64,000 bases of DNA from Bacteroidales bacterium (GCA_016707785.1 JADJGZ010000011.1:1-64000), one strand, 5' to 3'. Counted from the first letter of the stretch, positions 26,708 through 36,407 are shown. A program made the numbers and translations. The notes: generated by a model not told the origin, from the sequence alone.

Positions 26708-27719
26708 TATTCACCTCCATATCCAGTAATACATCAAATTTCTCAAGCACAGATTGTTGAATTTCTTCAGCCAGTTCAAGGATTTCACTTCCTGATGCCG
26801 TTCCATAATTCACTAATACCAGGGCCTGTTTCTGATGCACGCCAGCATCTCCTCTTCTGAACCCTTTCCAACGGCATTGTTCAATTAACCAACCGGCAGC
26901 AAGCTTTACCTTCATTTCCGGAAGATAATAGGCAACCAGTCCGGGATATGAAGCTTTAAGAAAATCAGCCTTCTCTGCCGGAAGCGTTGGATTTTTGAAA
27001 AAACTGCCTGCATTGCCTGTTTCAAGCGGATCTGGCAACTTGGAACGACGGATATTACAAACCGCCTGGCTTACCTCTTTAATTCCGGCATTGGTCACTC
27101 CCATTGACTTCAATTCCTCCTGTATGGCTCCATATTCCATCTGGACAACCGGATTCTTACTTAATTTGAAGGAAACTGACCAAATCAGTATTTTCCCTTT
27201 TAATTCCTGTTTGAACACACTGTCCCGATAGCCAAACCGGCAAGCCTCCTTACTCATAATAACCCACTGCCGTGTTTCAAGATCATAAGCTTCAAGGGAT
27301 TCAAAACAATCCTTCATTTCCACCCCATAGGCACCAATATTCTGAATAGGGCTGCTTCCAACATTACCTGGAATGAGCGAAAGGTTCTCCAGTCCACCCC
27401 ATCCCTGATCAACACACCACATGACAAATTCATGCCAATTTACACCTGCGGCAGCTTTAACCCTCACGAAATCCTCATTTTCAGAAACTTTTTCTATTCC
27501 CGCGTTCTCAACATGGATGATGTATCCATCAAAATCCCCGGTCAGCAGGATATTACTCCCGCCACCTAAAAAAAGAAATTTACTCCCGGGTTCCACAATA
27601 GAATGACTGATTTCTTCAACATCCTGAACCGTGGAAATACTTGTGAAATACTTTGCATTAGCTTCAATCCCAAAGGTATTAAATGCCTTTAGTGATACAT
27701 TTTCCTTAATCGTTGGCAT
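26700..27719 (-). CDS. murB: UDP-N-acetylenolpyruvoylglucosamine reductase
   Basis: 339 residues, an FAD enzyme making UDP-MurNAc for peptidoglycan. FAD-binding segment FLGGGSNILLTGDF; type I features including a RRSKLPDPLETGNAGSFFKNP region that holds the catalytic Ser; C-terminal domain WLIEQCRWKGFRRGDAGVH. The frame is open up to 27794, but the TACTTTTG promoter box lies between, and MPTIKENVSLKAFNTFGI is the family start. It is a housekeeping gene embedded among glycosyltransferases on the opposite strand. Confidence 0.95.
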   Translation of the reverse strand: MPTIKENVSLKAFNTFGIEANAKYFTSISTVQDVEEISHSIVEPGSKFLFLGGGSNILLTGDFDGYIIHVENAGIEKVSENEDFVRVKAAAGVNWHEFVMWCVDQGWGGLENLSLIPGNVGSSPIQNIGAYGVEMKDCFESLEAYDLETRQWVIMSKEACRFGYRDSVFKQELKGKILIWSVSFKLSKNPVVQMEYGAIQEELKSMGVTNAGIKEVSQAVCNIRRSKLPDPLETGNAGSFFKNPTLPAEKADFLKASYPGLVAYYLPEMKVKLAAGWLIEQCRWKGFRRGDAGVHQKQALVLVNYGTASGSEILELAEEIQQSVLEKFDVLLDMEVNII

Positions 27720-27736
27720 ACATGAAAAATAAAATT

Positions 27737-27744
27737 CAAAAGTA
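27737..27744 (-). promoter_or_regulatory. Bacteroidota -7 box upstream of murB
   Basis: TACTTTTG on the minus strand, 17 bp before the ATG at 27719; it supports that start and implies a very short leader. Confidence 0.55.
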
Positions 27745-27828
27745 CACGAAAACTTGATATCGCTCGTTTCCGAATAGGGGTAAGAATAACTCATCCAAAA
27801 CTCCTAAATTCGCAGCATAAAGCCGGGT

Positions 27829-28971
27829 ATGCATAAGAAAAGAGCTATTGTTTCCGTGATCAATGACCTCGTAACAGACCAAAGGGTGGATAAAACTGCC
27901 TTAGCTTTGATAGAAGCAGGTTATGAGGTGACCATGGTCGGCCGAAGGAAAAGCGACAGTATTGCTATGCCTGAAAGGCCTTATGAAACCCATCGTATGC
28001 GGTTATTATGGGAAAAAGGCCCTGTTTTCTATGCTGAATACAATTTCAGGTTATTTTTCTACCTGCTTTTCCGGCCTTGTGACTTATTGATTTCCAACGA
28101 CCTTGACACTCTTTTGCCCAATTTCCTTATCCACCTGTTAAAGAGGGTTCCTATTGTTTATGACAGCCACGAATACTTCACCCAGACCCCGGAAGTTATT
28201 CATCGGCCTTTTGTCATGAAATTCTGGAAAAGAATAGAAAAAAGCATTGTTCCGCATTTGCGGGATTGCATCACAGTGAATGACTCAATAGCAGGGCTTT
28301 TCAGGAAGGAATATGCTGTTGAATTCAAGGTAGTCCGGAATATTCCAAGAAAAAAAACAGGTGTAAATCTCCCTGATCGAACTGCTCTCGGGCTACCGAT
28401 GGATCAAAAAATCGTATTACTTCAAGGAGCCGGTATTAATATTCAAAGGGGGGCTGAAGAAACAGTTGAAGCCATGCAATACGTGAACAATGCGATACTG
28501 CTGATCATTGGCGGAGGAGATGTGTTACCCGTATTAAAGGAAATGGCGCTGAAGCTTAGACTCGGTGATAAAGTCAGGTTTATTCCAAAACTTCCGCCCG
28601 ATCAGTTGATGGGTTATACTGCCAATGCCGACCTGGGACTGACCCTCGACAAGGATACCAATATCAATTACAGGTTCAGCCTGCCTAATAAGCTTTTCGA
28701 TTACATTCATGCCGGCATTCCGATCCTTGCCACTCCCCTGCCGGAGATTCGCAAAATCATTGAGAAGTATAATGTCGGGGGATTTATCAACCATCATGAT
28801 CCTAAGCATATTGCGGAAAGAATCAATGAAATACTGGCCGATAAAGAACAATATGCAACGTGGAAGAAAAATCTTCCCCTGGCCGCAGAAGAACTCAATT
28901 GGGAAAATGAAAAAAAGGTGCTGCTGGATATTTTCAACAGGTTGAATAAGAACAAAACCAAAAAAAAGTAA
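27829..28971 (+). CDS. glycosyltransferase family 4
   Basis: 380 residues, GT-B type. N-terminal strand and loop SVINDLVTDQRVDKTALAL, acceptor-side motif VYDSHEYFTQTPEV, C-terminal Glycos_transf_1 domain from about 190 (KIVLLQGAGINIQRGAEETVEAM) and an LFDYIHAGIPILATPLPEI donor-side motif. It likely acts on the same surface glycan as its neighbours. The next glycosyltransferase follows after 24 bp, so they are co-transcribed. A degenerate -7 box TAAATTCGC is at 27805-27813. Confidence 0.85.
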   Translation: MHKKRAIVSVINDLVTDQRVDKTALALIEAGYEVTMVGRRKSDSIAMPERPYETHRMRLLWEKGPVFYAEYNFRLFFYLLFRPCDLLISNDLDTLLPNFLIHLLKRVPIVYDSHEYFTQTPEVIHRPFVMKFWKRIEKSIVPHLRDCITVNDSIAGLFRKEYAVEFKVVRNIPRKKTGVNLPDRTALGLPMDQKIVLLQGAGINIQRGAEETVEAMQYVNNAILLIIGGGDVLPVLKEMALKLRLGDKVRFIPKLPPDQLMGYTANADLGLTLDKDTNINYRFSLPNKLFDYIHAGIPILATPLPEIRKIIEKYNVGGFINHHDPKHIAERINEILADKEQYATWKKNLPLAAEELNWENEKKVLLDIFNRLNKNKTKKK

Positions 28972-28995
28972 CTGATTGATTATTTTGGACAATTA

Positions 28996-30117
28996 ATGGA
29001 GAACCGTCATATCAATATTGTTTCATTCTCGATACCATTTCCGGCAAATTACGGTGGTGTGATTGATGTTTACCATAAGCTGGTGGCTCTTCATTCATTA
29101 GGAATACGTATCCACCTGCATTGTTTCAGATACGACCGTCAACCTGCTCCCGAGCTTGATTCTTTATGTGAAACCATCCATTACTATCCGAGATTAACAG
29201 GGGTGGCTGTACATCTTTCTACATTACCTTACATTGTCAGAGGCAGAAACAACCCTGAGTTATTGAAAAACCTGCTTGCCAATGATTATCCGATACTTTT
29301 CGAAGGACTTCATTCCTGTTATTTCCTCAATCACCCGGCATTAAAAGGGAGGAAGCTAATCTACAGGGAAAGCAATATCGAACATCATTATTATTACCAT
29401 CTGTTTCGCGCTGAAAAAAAGATTTCACACAAGCTCTTTTTTCTGCTGGAAAGCATAAAACTAAAACTTTTCCAGTCGAAGCTCAGTCATGCAAGTGCCA
29501 TGCTTGCAGTATCGGAGAAGGATACAGAATACCTGCAAAACCGCTTTCCCGGGAAAGAGGTACATTATCTTCCCAGTTTCCATGGGAATATTGAACCTTC
29601 AGGCAAGCCAGGGATGGGCAACTATGCATTCTATCACGGGAACCTGGCTGTTTCAGAAAACACCCTTGCAGCAGAATTCCTCATCAAAGAGGTTTTCAAT
29701 GACCTTGAAATACCGCTGATAATTGCAGGGTTAAACCCGCCTCAAAGTCTGCGTGACCTGGCAGCACAATACAATATCACCATTTTTGCCAATACAAGTG
29801 CGGAGAAAATGGAAGAATTGCTCAGAGAAGCCCAGGTAAATGTATTGATCACTTTCCAGGCTACCGGATTGAAACTTAAATTGCTAAACACCCTATTCAA
29901 AGGCCGGCATGTGCTGGTAAATTCGAAAATGCTGGCTGGCACCGGACTGGATGACCTCTGTGAAAAAGCAGAAGATGCATCAGGACTTAAAATAGAGTTG
30001 AAAAGACTGATTCATACCCCGTTTGATGGTAAAACCAGTGAGCAAAGGGCTAAAATCCTGACAGAGAGATATTCCGACAAGGTGAATGCAAAGAAATTAC
30101 TGGAATATTTATTTTAG
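28996..30117 (+). CDS. GT-B fold glycosyltransferase (divergent)
   Basis: 373 residues, no signal peptide. It reads as a glycosyltransferase with a poorly conserved acceptor domain (PANYGGVIDVYHKLVALHSLG; YRESNIEHHYYYHLF) and a donor domain with NYAFYHGNLAVSENTLAAEFL and LLREAQVNVLITFQATGLKLKLL in place of the usual E-x7-E region. The lack of a clear E-x7-E makes the retaining GT4 label less secure. It is the last gene of the glycan cluster, followed by a possible bidirectional terminator. Confidence 0.75.
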   Translation: MENRHINIVSFSIPFPANYGGVIDVYHKLVALHSLGIRIHLHCFRYDRQPAPELDSLCETIHYYPRLTGVAVHLSTLPYIVRGRNNPELLKNLLANDYPILFEGLHSCYFLNHPALKGRKLIYRESNIEHHYYYHLFRAEKKISHKLFFLLESIKLKLFQSKLSHASAMLAVSEKDTEYLQNRFPGKEVHYLPSFHGNIEPSGKPGMGNYAFYHGNLAVSENTLAAEFLIKEVFNDLEIPLIIAGLNPPQSLRDLAAQYNITIFANTSAEKMEELLREAQVNVLITFQATGLKLKLLNTLFKGRHVLVNSKMLAGTGLDDLCEKAEDASGLKIELKRLIHTPFDGKTSEQRAKILTERYSDKVNAKKLLEYLF

Positions 30118-30138
30118 ATAAGTTTGATTGCTGCTGGT

Positions 30139-30162
30139 TTCGGGTTATAATTTATAAACCCG
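30139..30162. terminator. possible bidirectional terminator
   Basis: CGGGTT/AACCCG arms around an AT-rich loop (30141-30162) between the convergent glycosyltransferase and ftsE genes. The stem is only about 6 strong pairs. Confidence 0.4.
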
Positions 30163-30163
30163 A

Positions 30164-30865
30164 TTATTCTTCCATGGCAATCGCAATCGGGTTAGGCAGT
30201 TCGATAACTTTACCACCTTCACATTTAACCGTCCGGAAGGGAAATTTTTTAATCAGGGCAAAGTTATGTGTAGCCATAAATACAGCTCTCCCGGCATTAC
30301 TGATATCAATGAGGAGTTGCATAATTCCTTCAGAAGTTTCCGGGTCAAGATTCCCAGTGGGTTCATCTGCAAGAATCAGTTCCGGGTCGTTGATAAGAGC
30401 CCTGGCAATACACACTCTCTGTTGTTCTCCTCCCGAGAGCTGATGGGGCATTTTAAAACCTTTTGTGATCAGTCCGACCTTGTCAAGTACTTCATTCATC
30501 CTGTGCCGCATGGCATCATCGTCTTTCCAGCCAGTGGCTTTCATTACGAAGATCAGGTTATCATTAACAGACCGATCATTCAGTAATTGAAAATCCTGGA
30601 ATACGATGCCCAGTTTTCTACGCAGATAGGGTTTATCTTTCGACCGGATCTCCTTTAATTTATAACCTGCAATCTCTGCTTCCCCTTCCATTAAAGGCAG
30701 TTCGGCATAAATTGTCTTCAACAGGCTGCTTTTTCCTGCACCCGTCTTACCAATCAGGTAAACAAATTCTCCCTTATCAATAGATAGAGTTACCTCCGAA
30801 AGTATGAGAATATTTTTCTGAAAAACAGAAGCATCAGAAATTCCAATAATTGTATCCAGACCCAT
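30164..30865 (-). CDS. ftsE: cell division ATP-binding protein FtsE
   Basis: 233 residues. ABC ATPase with Walker A IGKTGAGKSS (39-47), signature LSGGEQQR (143-150) and Walker B LILADEPTGNLD; the FVYLIGKTGAGKSSLLK and NDNLIFVMKATGW stretches are FtsE-like. With FtsX it activates peptidoglycan hydrolases at the septum. FtsX is not adjacent, which I believe is common in Bacteroidota; a LolD-type role is less likely but not excluded. Promoter TATTTTTG is at 30913-30920. Confidence 0.85.
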   Translation of the reverse strand: MGLDTIIGISDASVFQKNILILSEVTLSIDKGEFVYLIGKTGAGKSSLLKTIYAELPLMEGEAEIAGYKLKEIRSKDKPYLRRKLGIVFQDFQLLNDRSVNDNLIFVMKATGWKDDDAMRHRMNEVLDKVGLITKGFKMPHQLSGGEQQRVCIARALINDPELILADEPTGNLDPETSEGIMQLLIDISNAGRAVFMATHNFALIKKFPFRTVKCEGGKVIELPNPIAIAMEE

Positions 30866-30912
30866 AGAAATAGTTTGAGGAATTCCATGTAATCATCCAT
30901 GGAAATACATCC

Positions 30913-30920
30913 CAAAAATA
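30913..30920 (-). promoter_or_regulatory. Bacteroidota -7 box upstream of ftsE
   Basis: TATTTTTG on the minus strand, 47 bp before the ATG. Confidence 0.5.
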
Positions 30921-31004
30921 CATATTTTCCTTAAGAGTTAGATGAGCAGGTTTGCACTGATCCGGTTCTGAAAAAATCCGTCATTTAAACCAGGAGACCC
31001 GGAA

Positions 31005-31580
31005 TTATTTCACAAGTCCTGAAAAACCCATGAAAGCAAGTGACAACAGCCCGGCTGTAATCAATGAAAGGGGGAAACCCTTCATACCTTTCGGATATCC
31101 GTTTAGCTCCATTTGTTCCCTGATACCAGCCATCAGGATCATGGCCAGTGTAAATCCTACTGCTGTAGCCGAAGCATACACAACACTTGAAACCAAAGAA
31201 TAATTTTTCTGAACGGCAAGAATCGCAATCCCAAGAACAGCGCAGTTTGTGGTAATAAGGGGAAGATAAATCCCTAGCGCCTGGTACAATGGAGGAGCAA
31301 CCTTCTTCAGGATGATTTCAACCACCTGCACAAGGAAGGCAATCACAAAAATGAAGCTTATCGTCTGCATGAACTCAATATGCAGTGGCACAAGGATGAA
31401 AACCTGGATGAGATAAGTTACCAGGTTTGCAAGTGCCATGACAAAGATAACAGCAGCTCCCATCCCAATGGAGGTTCCTACTTTATTTGAAACGCCAAGA
31501 AATGGACAAATGCCAAGGAATTGCGCTAAAACGACATTATTGACAACCAGGGCGAGTATGATGATTTTTATGAGGTCCAT
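31005..31580 (-). CDS. rnfA: Rnf complex subunit RnfA
   Basis: 191 residues with about six membrane helices (MDLIKIIILALVVNNVVLAQFLG; PLITTNCAVLGIAI). RnfA and RnfE form the inverted membrane pair that carries an iron-sulfur centre and part of the ion path of the ferredoxin:NAD+ oxidoreductase. It is the last gene of rnfBCDGEA and starts 53 bp after rnfE. The conserved Cys in FLGICPFLG and TTNCAVLG are both present. Confidence 0.95.
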   Translation of the reverse strand: MDLIKIIILALVVNNVVLAQFLGICPFLGVSNKVGTSIGMGAAVIFVMALANLVTYLIQVFILVPLHIEFMQTISFIFVIAFLVQVVEIILKKVAPPLYQALGIYLPLITTNCAVLGIAILAVQKNYSLVSSVVYASATAVGFTLAMILMAGIREQMELNGYPKGMKGFPLSLITAGLLSLAFMGFSGLVK

Positions 31581-31633
31581 GCTATATAAAATTTCAGTTA
31601 GAAAATCTCCTTTGACTATTCAGGATATGATTC

Positions 31634-32230
31634 TCAGATATTATACTTCTTTTTGTAGCTGTTCATGATGGCAATCAGATAGCCATAAGTGATGAAAGCA
31701 CCCGGGGGCAGAATGAAGATGAGGATTGTCCTGGCTTCCTGGGAAACAAGGCGAATATCGAACAGGGTACCATTTCCCAGGACTTCCCTGATGGCACCCA
31801 TCAAGGTGATAGCCAGGGTGAACCCGATTCCCATTCCTAAACCATCAAGGATAGCAGGAACCACAGCATTTTTCTGGGCAAAAGCTTCTGCACGGCCAAG
31901 AATAATGCAGTTTACAACAATCAGAGGAATAAAAATGCCCAGTGTTTTGTAAAGGTCAGGTGTGTATGCCTTCATTACCAGGTCAACAATAGTAACGAAA
32001 GTAGCGATCACAAGGATAAATGCGGCAATCCTTACTTTGTCAGGGATAAAATTCTTTAGTGCGGCGATGAGCAGATTTGAGAAAACCAAAACAAAGGTGG
32101 TTGCAGCTCCCATCCCGATTCCATTCATGGCTGCAGTAGTGACAGCAAGGGTCGGACAAGTACCCAATACCAGAACCAAGGATGGATTCTCCTTGATAAA
32201 CCCATTAGTGAAATACTTTAGATTACTCAT
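31634..32230 (-). CDS. rnfE: Rnf complex subunit RnfE
   Basis: 198 residues, six hydrophobic segments, homologous to RnfA but in inverted orientation in the membrane. Motifs: NPSLVLVLGTCPTLAVTTAA and PLIVVNCIILGRAEAFAQKN, each carrying a conserved Cys. It starts within the rnfG stop (4-bp ATGA overlap), which indicates translational coupling. Confidence 0.95.
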   Translation of the reverse strand: MSNLKYFTNGFIKENPSLVLVLGTCPTLAVTTAAMNGIGMGAATTFVLVFSNLLIAALKNFIPDKVRIAAFILVIATFVTIVDLVMKAYTPDLYKTLGIFIPLIVVNCIILGRAEAFAQKNAVVPAILDGLGMGIGFTLAITLMGAIREVLGNGTLFDIRLVSQEARTILIFILPPGAFITYGYLIAIMNSYKKKYNI

Positions 32231-32841
32231 CTGGCACCTCCGTCTTTCATTGGAACTGAATCAGTATCCTGTGCAGTAAAATTCTTTTTATAGAGAGAAT
32301 AAGCCTTCTGGACGCCATCACAGAACGCCCTTGATGTAATAGTAGCAGCAGTTATAGCATCAATGGAACCACCATCCTTTTTAACTTTCACTTCTTTCCC
32401 GTTAAGGGTCCCGATATTCAGATTATTAAACTGATCTTTAAATTTTGGTTCCTTCATTTTGGTTCCAAGGCCAGGGGTTTCCTTTTGATCCAGGACAACG
32501 GTATTATGGATGCTTCCATCAGGATTGAATCCTACCATCATATCGAAACGGCCACTGAATGCTTTTTCCGTATAGGTTTTCACCGCTACTCCAACGTTTT
32601 TTCCATCTTTTGAAGCCGGATAAAAGGTCAGTCCTTCAATAACCTTAACTTCCAGAGTAGGGTCATTATTAAAAGCGGGCAGCACCTCTTTAATAGCCTG
32701 GATTTCCTTGGCTTTATTGGCTTTTTCAATCGGTTCCTTGGTCACGCTGTATACAAATCCCAGGGCTGCAGCCATCACTGCCGAGATTAGCAGCAGTGAG
32801 AGGATCATATTTTTCAGGGTCGATTCTAATTTCTTTGACAT
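32227..32841 (-). CDS. rnfG: Rnf complex subunit RnfG (FMN-binding)
   Basis: 204 residues. One N-terminal membrane helix (about 9-30) and a periplasmic FMN-binding domain. The flavinylation region SIDAITAATITSRAF carries the Thr that takes FMN by a phosphoester bond. TPGLGTKMKEPKF is also typical. It passes electrons between the RnfD flavin and the membrane pair. The ApbE flavin transferase that would load FMN is not in the window. It lies 13 bp after rnfD. Confidence 0.94.
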   Translation of the reverse strand: MSKKLESTLKNMILSLLLISAVMAAALGFVYSVTKEPIEKANKAKEIQAIKEVLPAFNNDPTLEVKVIEGLTFYPASKDGKNVGVAVKTYTEKAFSGRFDMMVGFNPDGSIHNTVVLDQKETPGLGTKMKEPKFKDQFNNLNIGTLNGKEVKVKKDGGSIDAITAATITSRAFCDGVQKAYSLYKKNFTAQDTDSVPMKDGGAR

Positions 32842-32854
32842 CGTCGCAAATCGA

Positions 32855-33844
32855 TTATTTGTTCATCCCAAACCTTTTGGGTTTAAATCCTTTATTAATC
32901 AATGGAGTAACAGCATTCATAATCAGAATGGCAAAAGAGACTCCTTCGGGGTAGGCTCCCCATACCCTGATCAGGACCGTGAGTATCCCACAGCCAAAAC
33001 CATATATCAGCATCCCCGACCAGGTCATCGGTGAAGTGGCCATGTCAGTAGCCATAAAAATTGCGCCCAACATCAGACCTCCGGCAAGAAGATGGAAAAC
33101 AGGGTCTATATTTTTTGTCGGGTCAATCAACCAGAGTACACCTGTAAAAAGAAGCACTGTAAGCAGGTAAGATACCGGTATATGCCAGGTTATAATTTTC
33201 TTATACAGCATAAATAGGCCTCCCAATAATAAGGCCAGGGCTGATACTTCACCAAGAGATCCCCCGATACCCCCCAGGAACATATCCATCTGGGAAGGAA
33301 TTTGCTGGGTAAGCTGTGAAATCGATTCCCCGTTTTTCACACCTTCCTTCACTATTCCGAGAGAAGTTGGCCCTGTTAGTGCATCCACCAAAACAAAACG
33401 GTTCTGCAATGGTAAAGGCCATGAAGTCATATCCACCGGGAAAGAAATCAGCATAAACACACGGCCTGCAAGTGCCGGGTTAAAAGGGTTTTTGCCCAGG
33501 CCGCCAAAAGACATCTTTGCTACTGCAATGGCAAAAAGACTTCCAATTACAAGCTGCCACCAGGGAATATTACTGGGTACATTAAAAGCCAGAAGCAGTC
33601 CGGTAACAACTGCCGAACCATCCCAAATGGTTGGTGTCTGTTTGAGAATAAATCGCGCAACCAGGTACTCGACGCCTATACAGGTCACGACTGCCACAAT
33701 GGATGCAATAAGGGCACCAATCCCAAAATACCATAGCGACACCAGGTAGGCGGGAATCAAGGCAAGCACAACACCCCACATGATCTTTTGAACAGGCTGT
33801 TCAGCATGAACATGCGGAGATCCGGAAATAGTTAACAACTGCAT
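32855..33844 (-). CDS. rnfD: Rnf complex subunit RnfD
   Basis: 329 residues with about nine hydrophobic segments; an NQR2/RnfD-family membrane protein with covalently bound FMN. The flavinylation loop here reads DALTGPTSLGIV, where relatives usually have a S/T-G-A-T motif; the Thr is kept but Ala is replaced by Pro. Other motifs: GGLGKNPFNPALAGRVFMLISFP and ATDMATSPMTWSGMLIYGFG. It lies 6 bp after rnfC. Confidence 0.94.
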   Translation of the reverse strand: MQLLTISGSPHVHAEQPVQKIMWGVVLALIPAYLVSLWYFGIGALIASIVAVVTCIGVEYLVARFILKQTPTIWDGSAVVTGLLLAFNVPSNIPWWQLVIGSLFAIAVAKMSFGGLGKNPFNPALAGRVFMLISFPVDMTSWPLPLQNRFVLVDALTGPTSLGIVKEGVKNGESISQLTQQIPSQMDMFLGGIGGSLGEVSALALLLGGLFMLYKKIITWHIPVSYLLTVLLFTGVLWLIDPTKNIDPVFHLLAGGLMLGAIFMATDMATSPMTWSGMLIYGFGCGILTVLIRVWGAYPEGVSFAILIMNAVTPLINKGFKPKRFGMNK

Positions 33845-33850
33845 ATCTAA

Positions 33851-35185
33851 TTAATTATTGACTCTCGTTCTTACTATATGTCCGACCCTGGCTTTTCCCA
33901 GCCTGAGATAATCAAGCAATGATCGGCCGGAAGGGCAGGTAAAATGACAGGAACCACATTCCATGCAATCCAGGATGCGATGCTGCTCAGCCATGTCAAG
34001 GTTCCCTGTACTCACCACCCTTTCAAGCAGGTAAGGTTCCAGCCCCATCGGGCAAACACTTACACATCTTGCACACCGGATACAGTTTTGTACGGTGACA
34101 CGTTTGGATTCGGAAGCAGGGATCACAAGGATACCGGAAGTGCCTTTTACAACCGGGACGTCTGTTGAATTCAATGCTTTACCCATCATCGGCCCGCCAC
34201 TGATCACTTTGCCTGTATCTTCAGGGAGCCCACCGGCGTATTTAATGAGTTCTTCTACAGGAGTGCCAATCCTTACCATGAAATTTGACGGCTTCTTCAA
34301 CGACTTCCCGGTAACGGTTACTACCCTGTCAATCAAGGGCTTGTTTTTCTGAATGGCCTCATAAACGGCAAAGGCTGTCCCGACATTATTTACCACACAA
34401 CCCACTTCAATAGGAAGCTTCATTGAAGGCACTTCCCGTCCCGTTACAGCTTTGATCAATTGCTTTTCAGCTCCTTGAGGATATTTAACTTTTAATGGTA
34501 CTACATAAATACCTGATCCTTCTTTGATGAGTTTCTGAAGGTGGGCGATAGCATCTGGTTTATTACTCTCTATACCAATGGCGGCTTTTTCAACTTTCAA
34601 GGCTTTCATGAGTAGTTGTACCCCAACAAGAATCTCCTCCCCTTTCTCCAGCATTAGCCTATGATCAGAGGTCAGGTAAGGCTCACATTCAACACCATTG
34701 ATAATTAGCAATTCAGCTTTTTTACCCTGCGGAACCATAAGTTTCACATGGGATGGGAAAGTAGCACCCCCAAGGCCTACGATTCCCATTGCATTAATTT
34801 TCTTTGTGATTTCTTCAGGATTCAAAATACAATCTGTCACAAGAGTAGATGTACGGTCAATGGAATCTTCCCACACATCACCTTCAACATCAATGATGAT
34901 GGCTTTTCTACGGTATCCACTCTGGTCGGTAACCTCATCAATCTTATTAACCTTACCTGAAACTGTTGAATGGATATTTGCTGATATAAAGGCTTCACCT
35001 TTTGCTATCAATTGCCCTACTTTTACTTCGGCTCCCTTTTCAACAATCACGGTAGCCGGAGTTCCAAGGCTCTGTCCTACCGGAATGATAACTTTTGAAG
35101 GAATTGGAATAGGCTCAATGGGACTATTGGCAGAAAGTTTACTCTCTTCAGGGTGAACACCCCCAATTTTAAATGTCTTCAGCAT
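33851..35185 (-). CDS. rnfC: Rnf complex subunit RnfC
   Basis: 444 residues, the peripheral NADH/FMN-binding subunit. N-terminal barrel-sandwich domain, NADH/FMN-binding region GIVGLGGATFPSHVKL near 134-149 and INGVECEPYLTSDHRL, and two 4Fe-4S motifs near the C-terminus: CIRCARCVSVCP (about 367-378) and CMECGSCHFTCP (about 406-417). It couples NAD+ reduction to ferredoxin oxidation with ion export. It is the second gene of the operon, 60 bp after rnfB. Confidence 0.96.
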   Translation of the reverse strand: MLKTFKIGGVHPEESKLSANSPIEPIPIPSKVIIPVGQSLGTPATVIVEKGAEVKVGQLIAKGEAFISANIHSTVSGKVNKIDEVTDQSGYRRKAIIIDVEGDVWEDSIDRTSTLVTDCILNPEEITKKINAMGIVGLGGATFPSHVKLMVPQGKKAELLIINGVECEPYLTSDHRLMLEKGEEILVGVQLLMKALKVEKAAIGIESNKPDAIAHLQKLIKEGSGIYVVPLKVKYPQGAEKQLIKAVTGREVPSMKLPIEVGCVVNNVGTAFAVYEAIQKNKPLIDRVVTVTGKSLKKPSNFMVRIGTPVEELIKYAGGLPEDTGKVISGGPMMGKALNSTDVPVVKGTSGILVIPASESKRVTVQNCIRCARCVSVCPMGLEPYLLERVVSTGNLDMAEQHRILDCMECGSCHFTCPSGRSLLDYLRLGKARVGHIVRTRVNN

Positions 35186-35245
35186 GGTTTATGCTTTTTG
35201 GAACTGAATTAAATTTAAAAATCAGTCCGGGTTTCTTTGTTCTGA

Positions 35246-36112
35246 CTAAACTCCAACTTCTTCTTTAACTTCAACCTCCTGCTTGGGTTTTCGGGGACTA
35301 AAATTGATTTCATAGATAGAATGGGTCGGACATTCCTCAACACATTTGCGACACAGGGTACACTTACCAAAGTCGATATAGGCCAGGTTATGTTCCAGTG
35401 TGATCGCTTCAAACTTGCAGATTTTAACACATTTTCCGCAACCAATACAGGCTACTTCACAGTTTTTCTTTGAGATAACTCCTTTCTCAGTATTAATACA
35501 CCCAACATAGATACGCCTGTTTTTAGGCCCTTGCTTCCTCATTTCAATGATCTTCCTCGGGCAGGATTTCACACAGGCACCACAATTCACACATTTATCT
35601 TCGATGATAACCGGAAGTCCAGTCTCCTCATCCATATACATGGCGTCGAACTGGCATGCGTTGACACAATCAGCAAGTCCGATACATCCATTCGGGCAAC
35701 CGCTTTCCCCATTATACAGGCTATGGGCGAACTGGCAGCTGGAGGCTCCATCATATACTAATTTGGCAGGCGCATGGGTTCTGGAACCGAAACACCTGAT
35801 AACTGCTATCATCGGATCAGATTCTGCCGCTTCCCATCCCAATTCAGCGGCAACCTGTTTCATAACAGTATTTCCACCTACAGGACAATTCATCCCTTCC
35901 AGGCTACCGGCTTTAATAATCGATTCTGCGAAATTCCTGCATCCTGCAAAACCGCATCCGCCACAATTCGCGCCCGGTAACAAATCATTCACCTGGTCGA
36001 TCCGAGGATCTTCGATCACCTTAAATTTCTGCGCAACAAAATACAGAATGACTGCCGAAGCGATACCTATGGCTCCTAATGCAGCTACCGCGAGAAGAAT
36101 TGCCTGATTCAT
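35246..36112 (-). CDS. rnfB: Rnf complex subunit RnfB (polyferredoxin)
   Basis: 288 residues, the ferredoxin-accepting subunit. N-terminal membrane helix (about 5-27), then the Fe4S domain ANCGGCGFAGC with a fourth Cys in NCPVGG, then several ferredoxin-type motifs: CPNGCIGLADCVNAC, CVNCGACVKSCP, CIGCGKCVKIC and CTLCRKCVEECP. It is the first gene of rnfBCDGEA, behind a perfect -7 box. The C-terminal acidic tail (KQEVEVKEEVGV) is variable between species. Confidence 0.96.
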   Translation of the reverse strand: MNQAILLAVAALGAIGIASAVILYFVAQKFKVIEDPRIDQVNDLLPGANCGGCGFAGCRNFAESIIKAGSLEGMNCPVGGNTVMKQVAAELGWEAAESDPMIAVIRCFGSRTHAPAKLVYDGASSCQFAHSLYNGESGCPNGCIGLADCVNACQFDAMYMDEETGLPVIIEDKCVNCGACVKSCPRKIIEMRKQGPKNRRIYVGCINTEKGVISKKNCEVACIGCGKCVKICKFEAITLEHNLAYIDFGKCTLCRKCVEECPTHSIYEINFSPRKPKQEVEVKEEVGV

Positions 36113-36213
36113 GCGATTATACTTCTAATGATTCCATGACCTGATCTTATTCACCCATGAATAAGAATTCCTGAAACCCTCTGTTCCCAATAGATACTGG
36201 GGATTCCGGGTGC

Positions 36214-36222
36214 GCAAATGTA
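36214..36222 (-). promoter_or_regulatory. Bacteroidota -7 box upstream of the rnf operon
   Basis: TACATTTGC on the minus strand, 101 bp before rnfB ATG. The rest of the 295-bp spacer between rseC and rnfB is AT-rich and holds nothing else I recognise. Confidence 0.6.
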
Positions 36223-36407
36223 TAAATATTTATATTGAATAGATAAGATATAATGCGCTTTTTTCATTCACACAACACGCTGTTTAACAGGAATTTATAA
36301 TTCTCATTGTGAATTATTTCACATTTAAAATATTTGATATATTAACACTAATGCTCTTTTCAGAGGATTTCTTAGAATCAATATAAATTCAATATTTATT
36401 AAGGATA

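Noticed and set aside
36113..36407. AT-rich spacer before rnfB as a small RNA or riboswitch
   Set aside because: No convincing stem-loop or known riboswitch core; only the promoter box can be supported.
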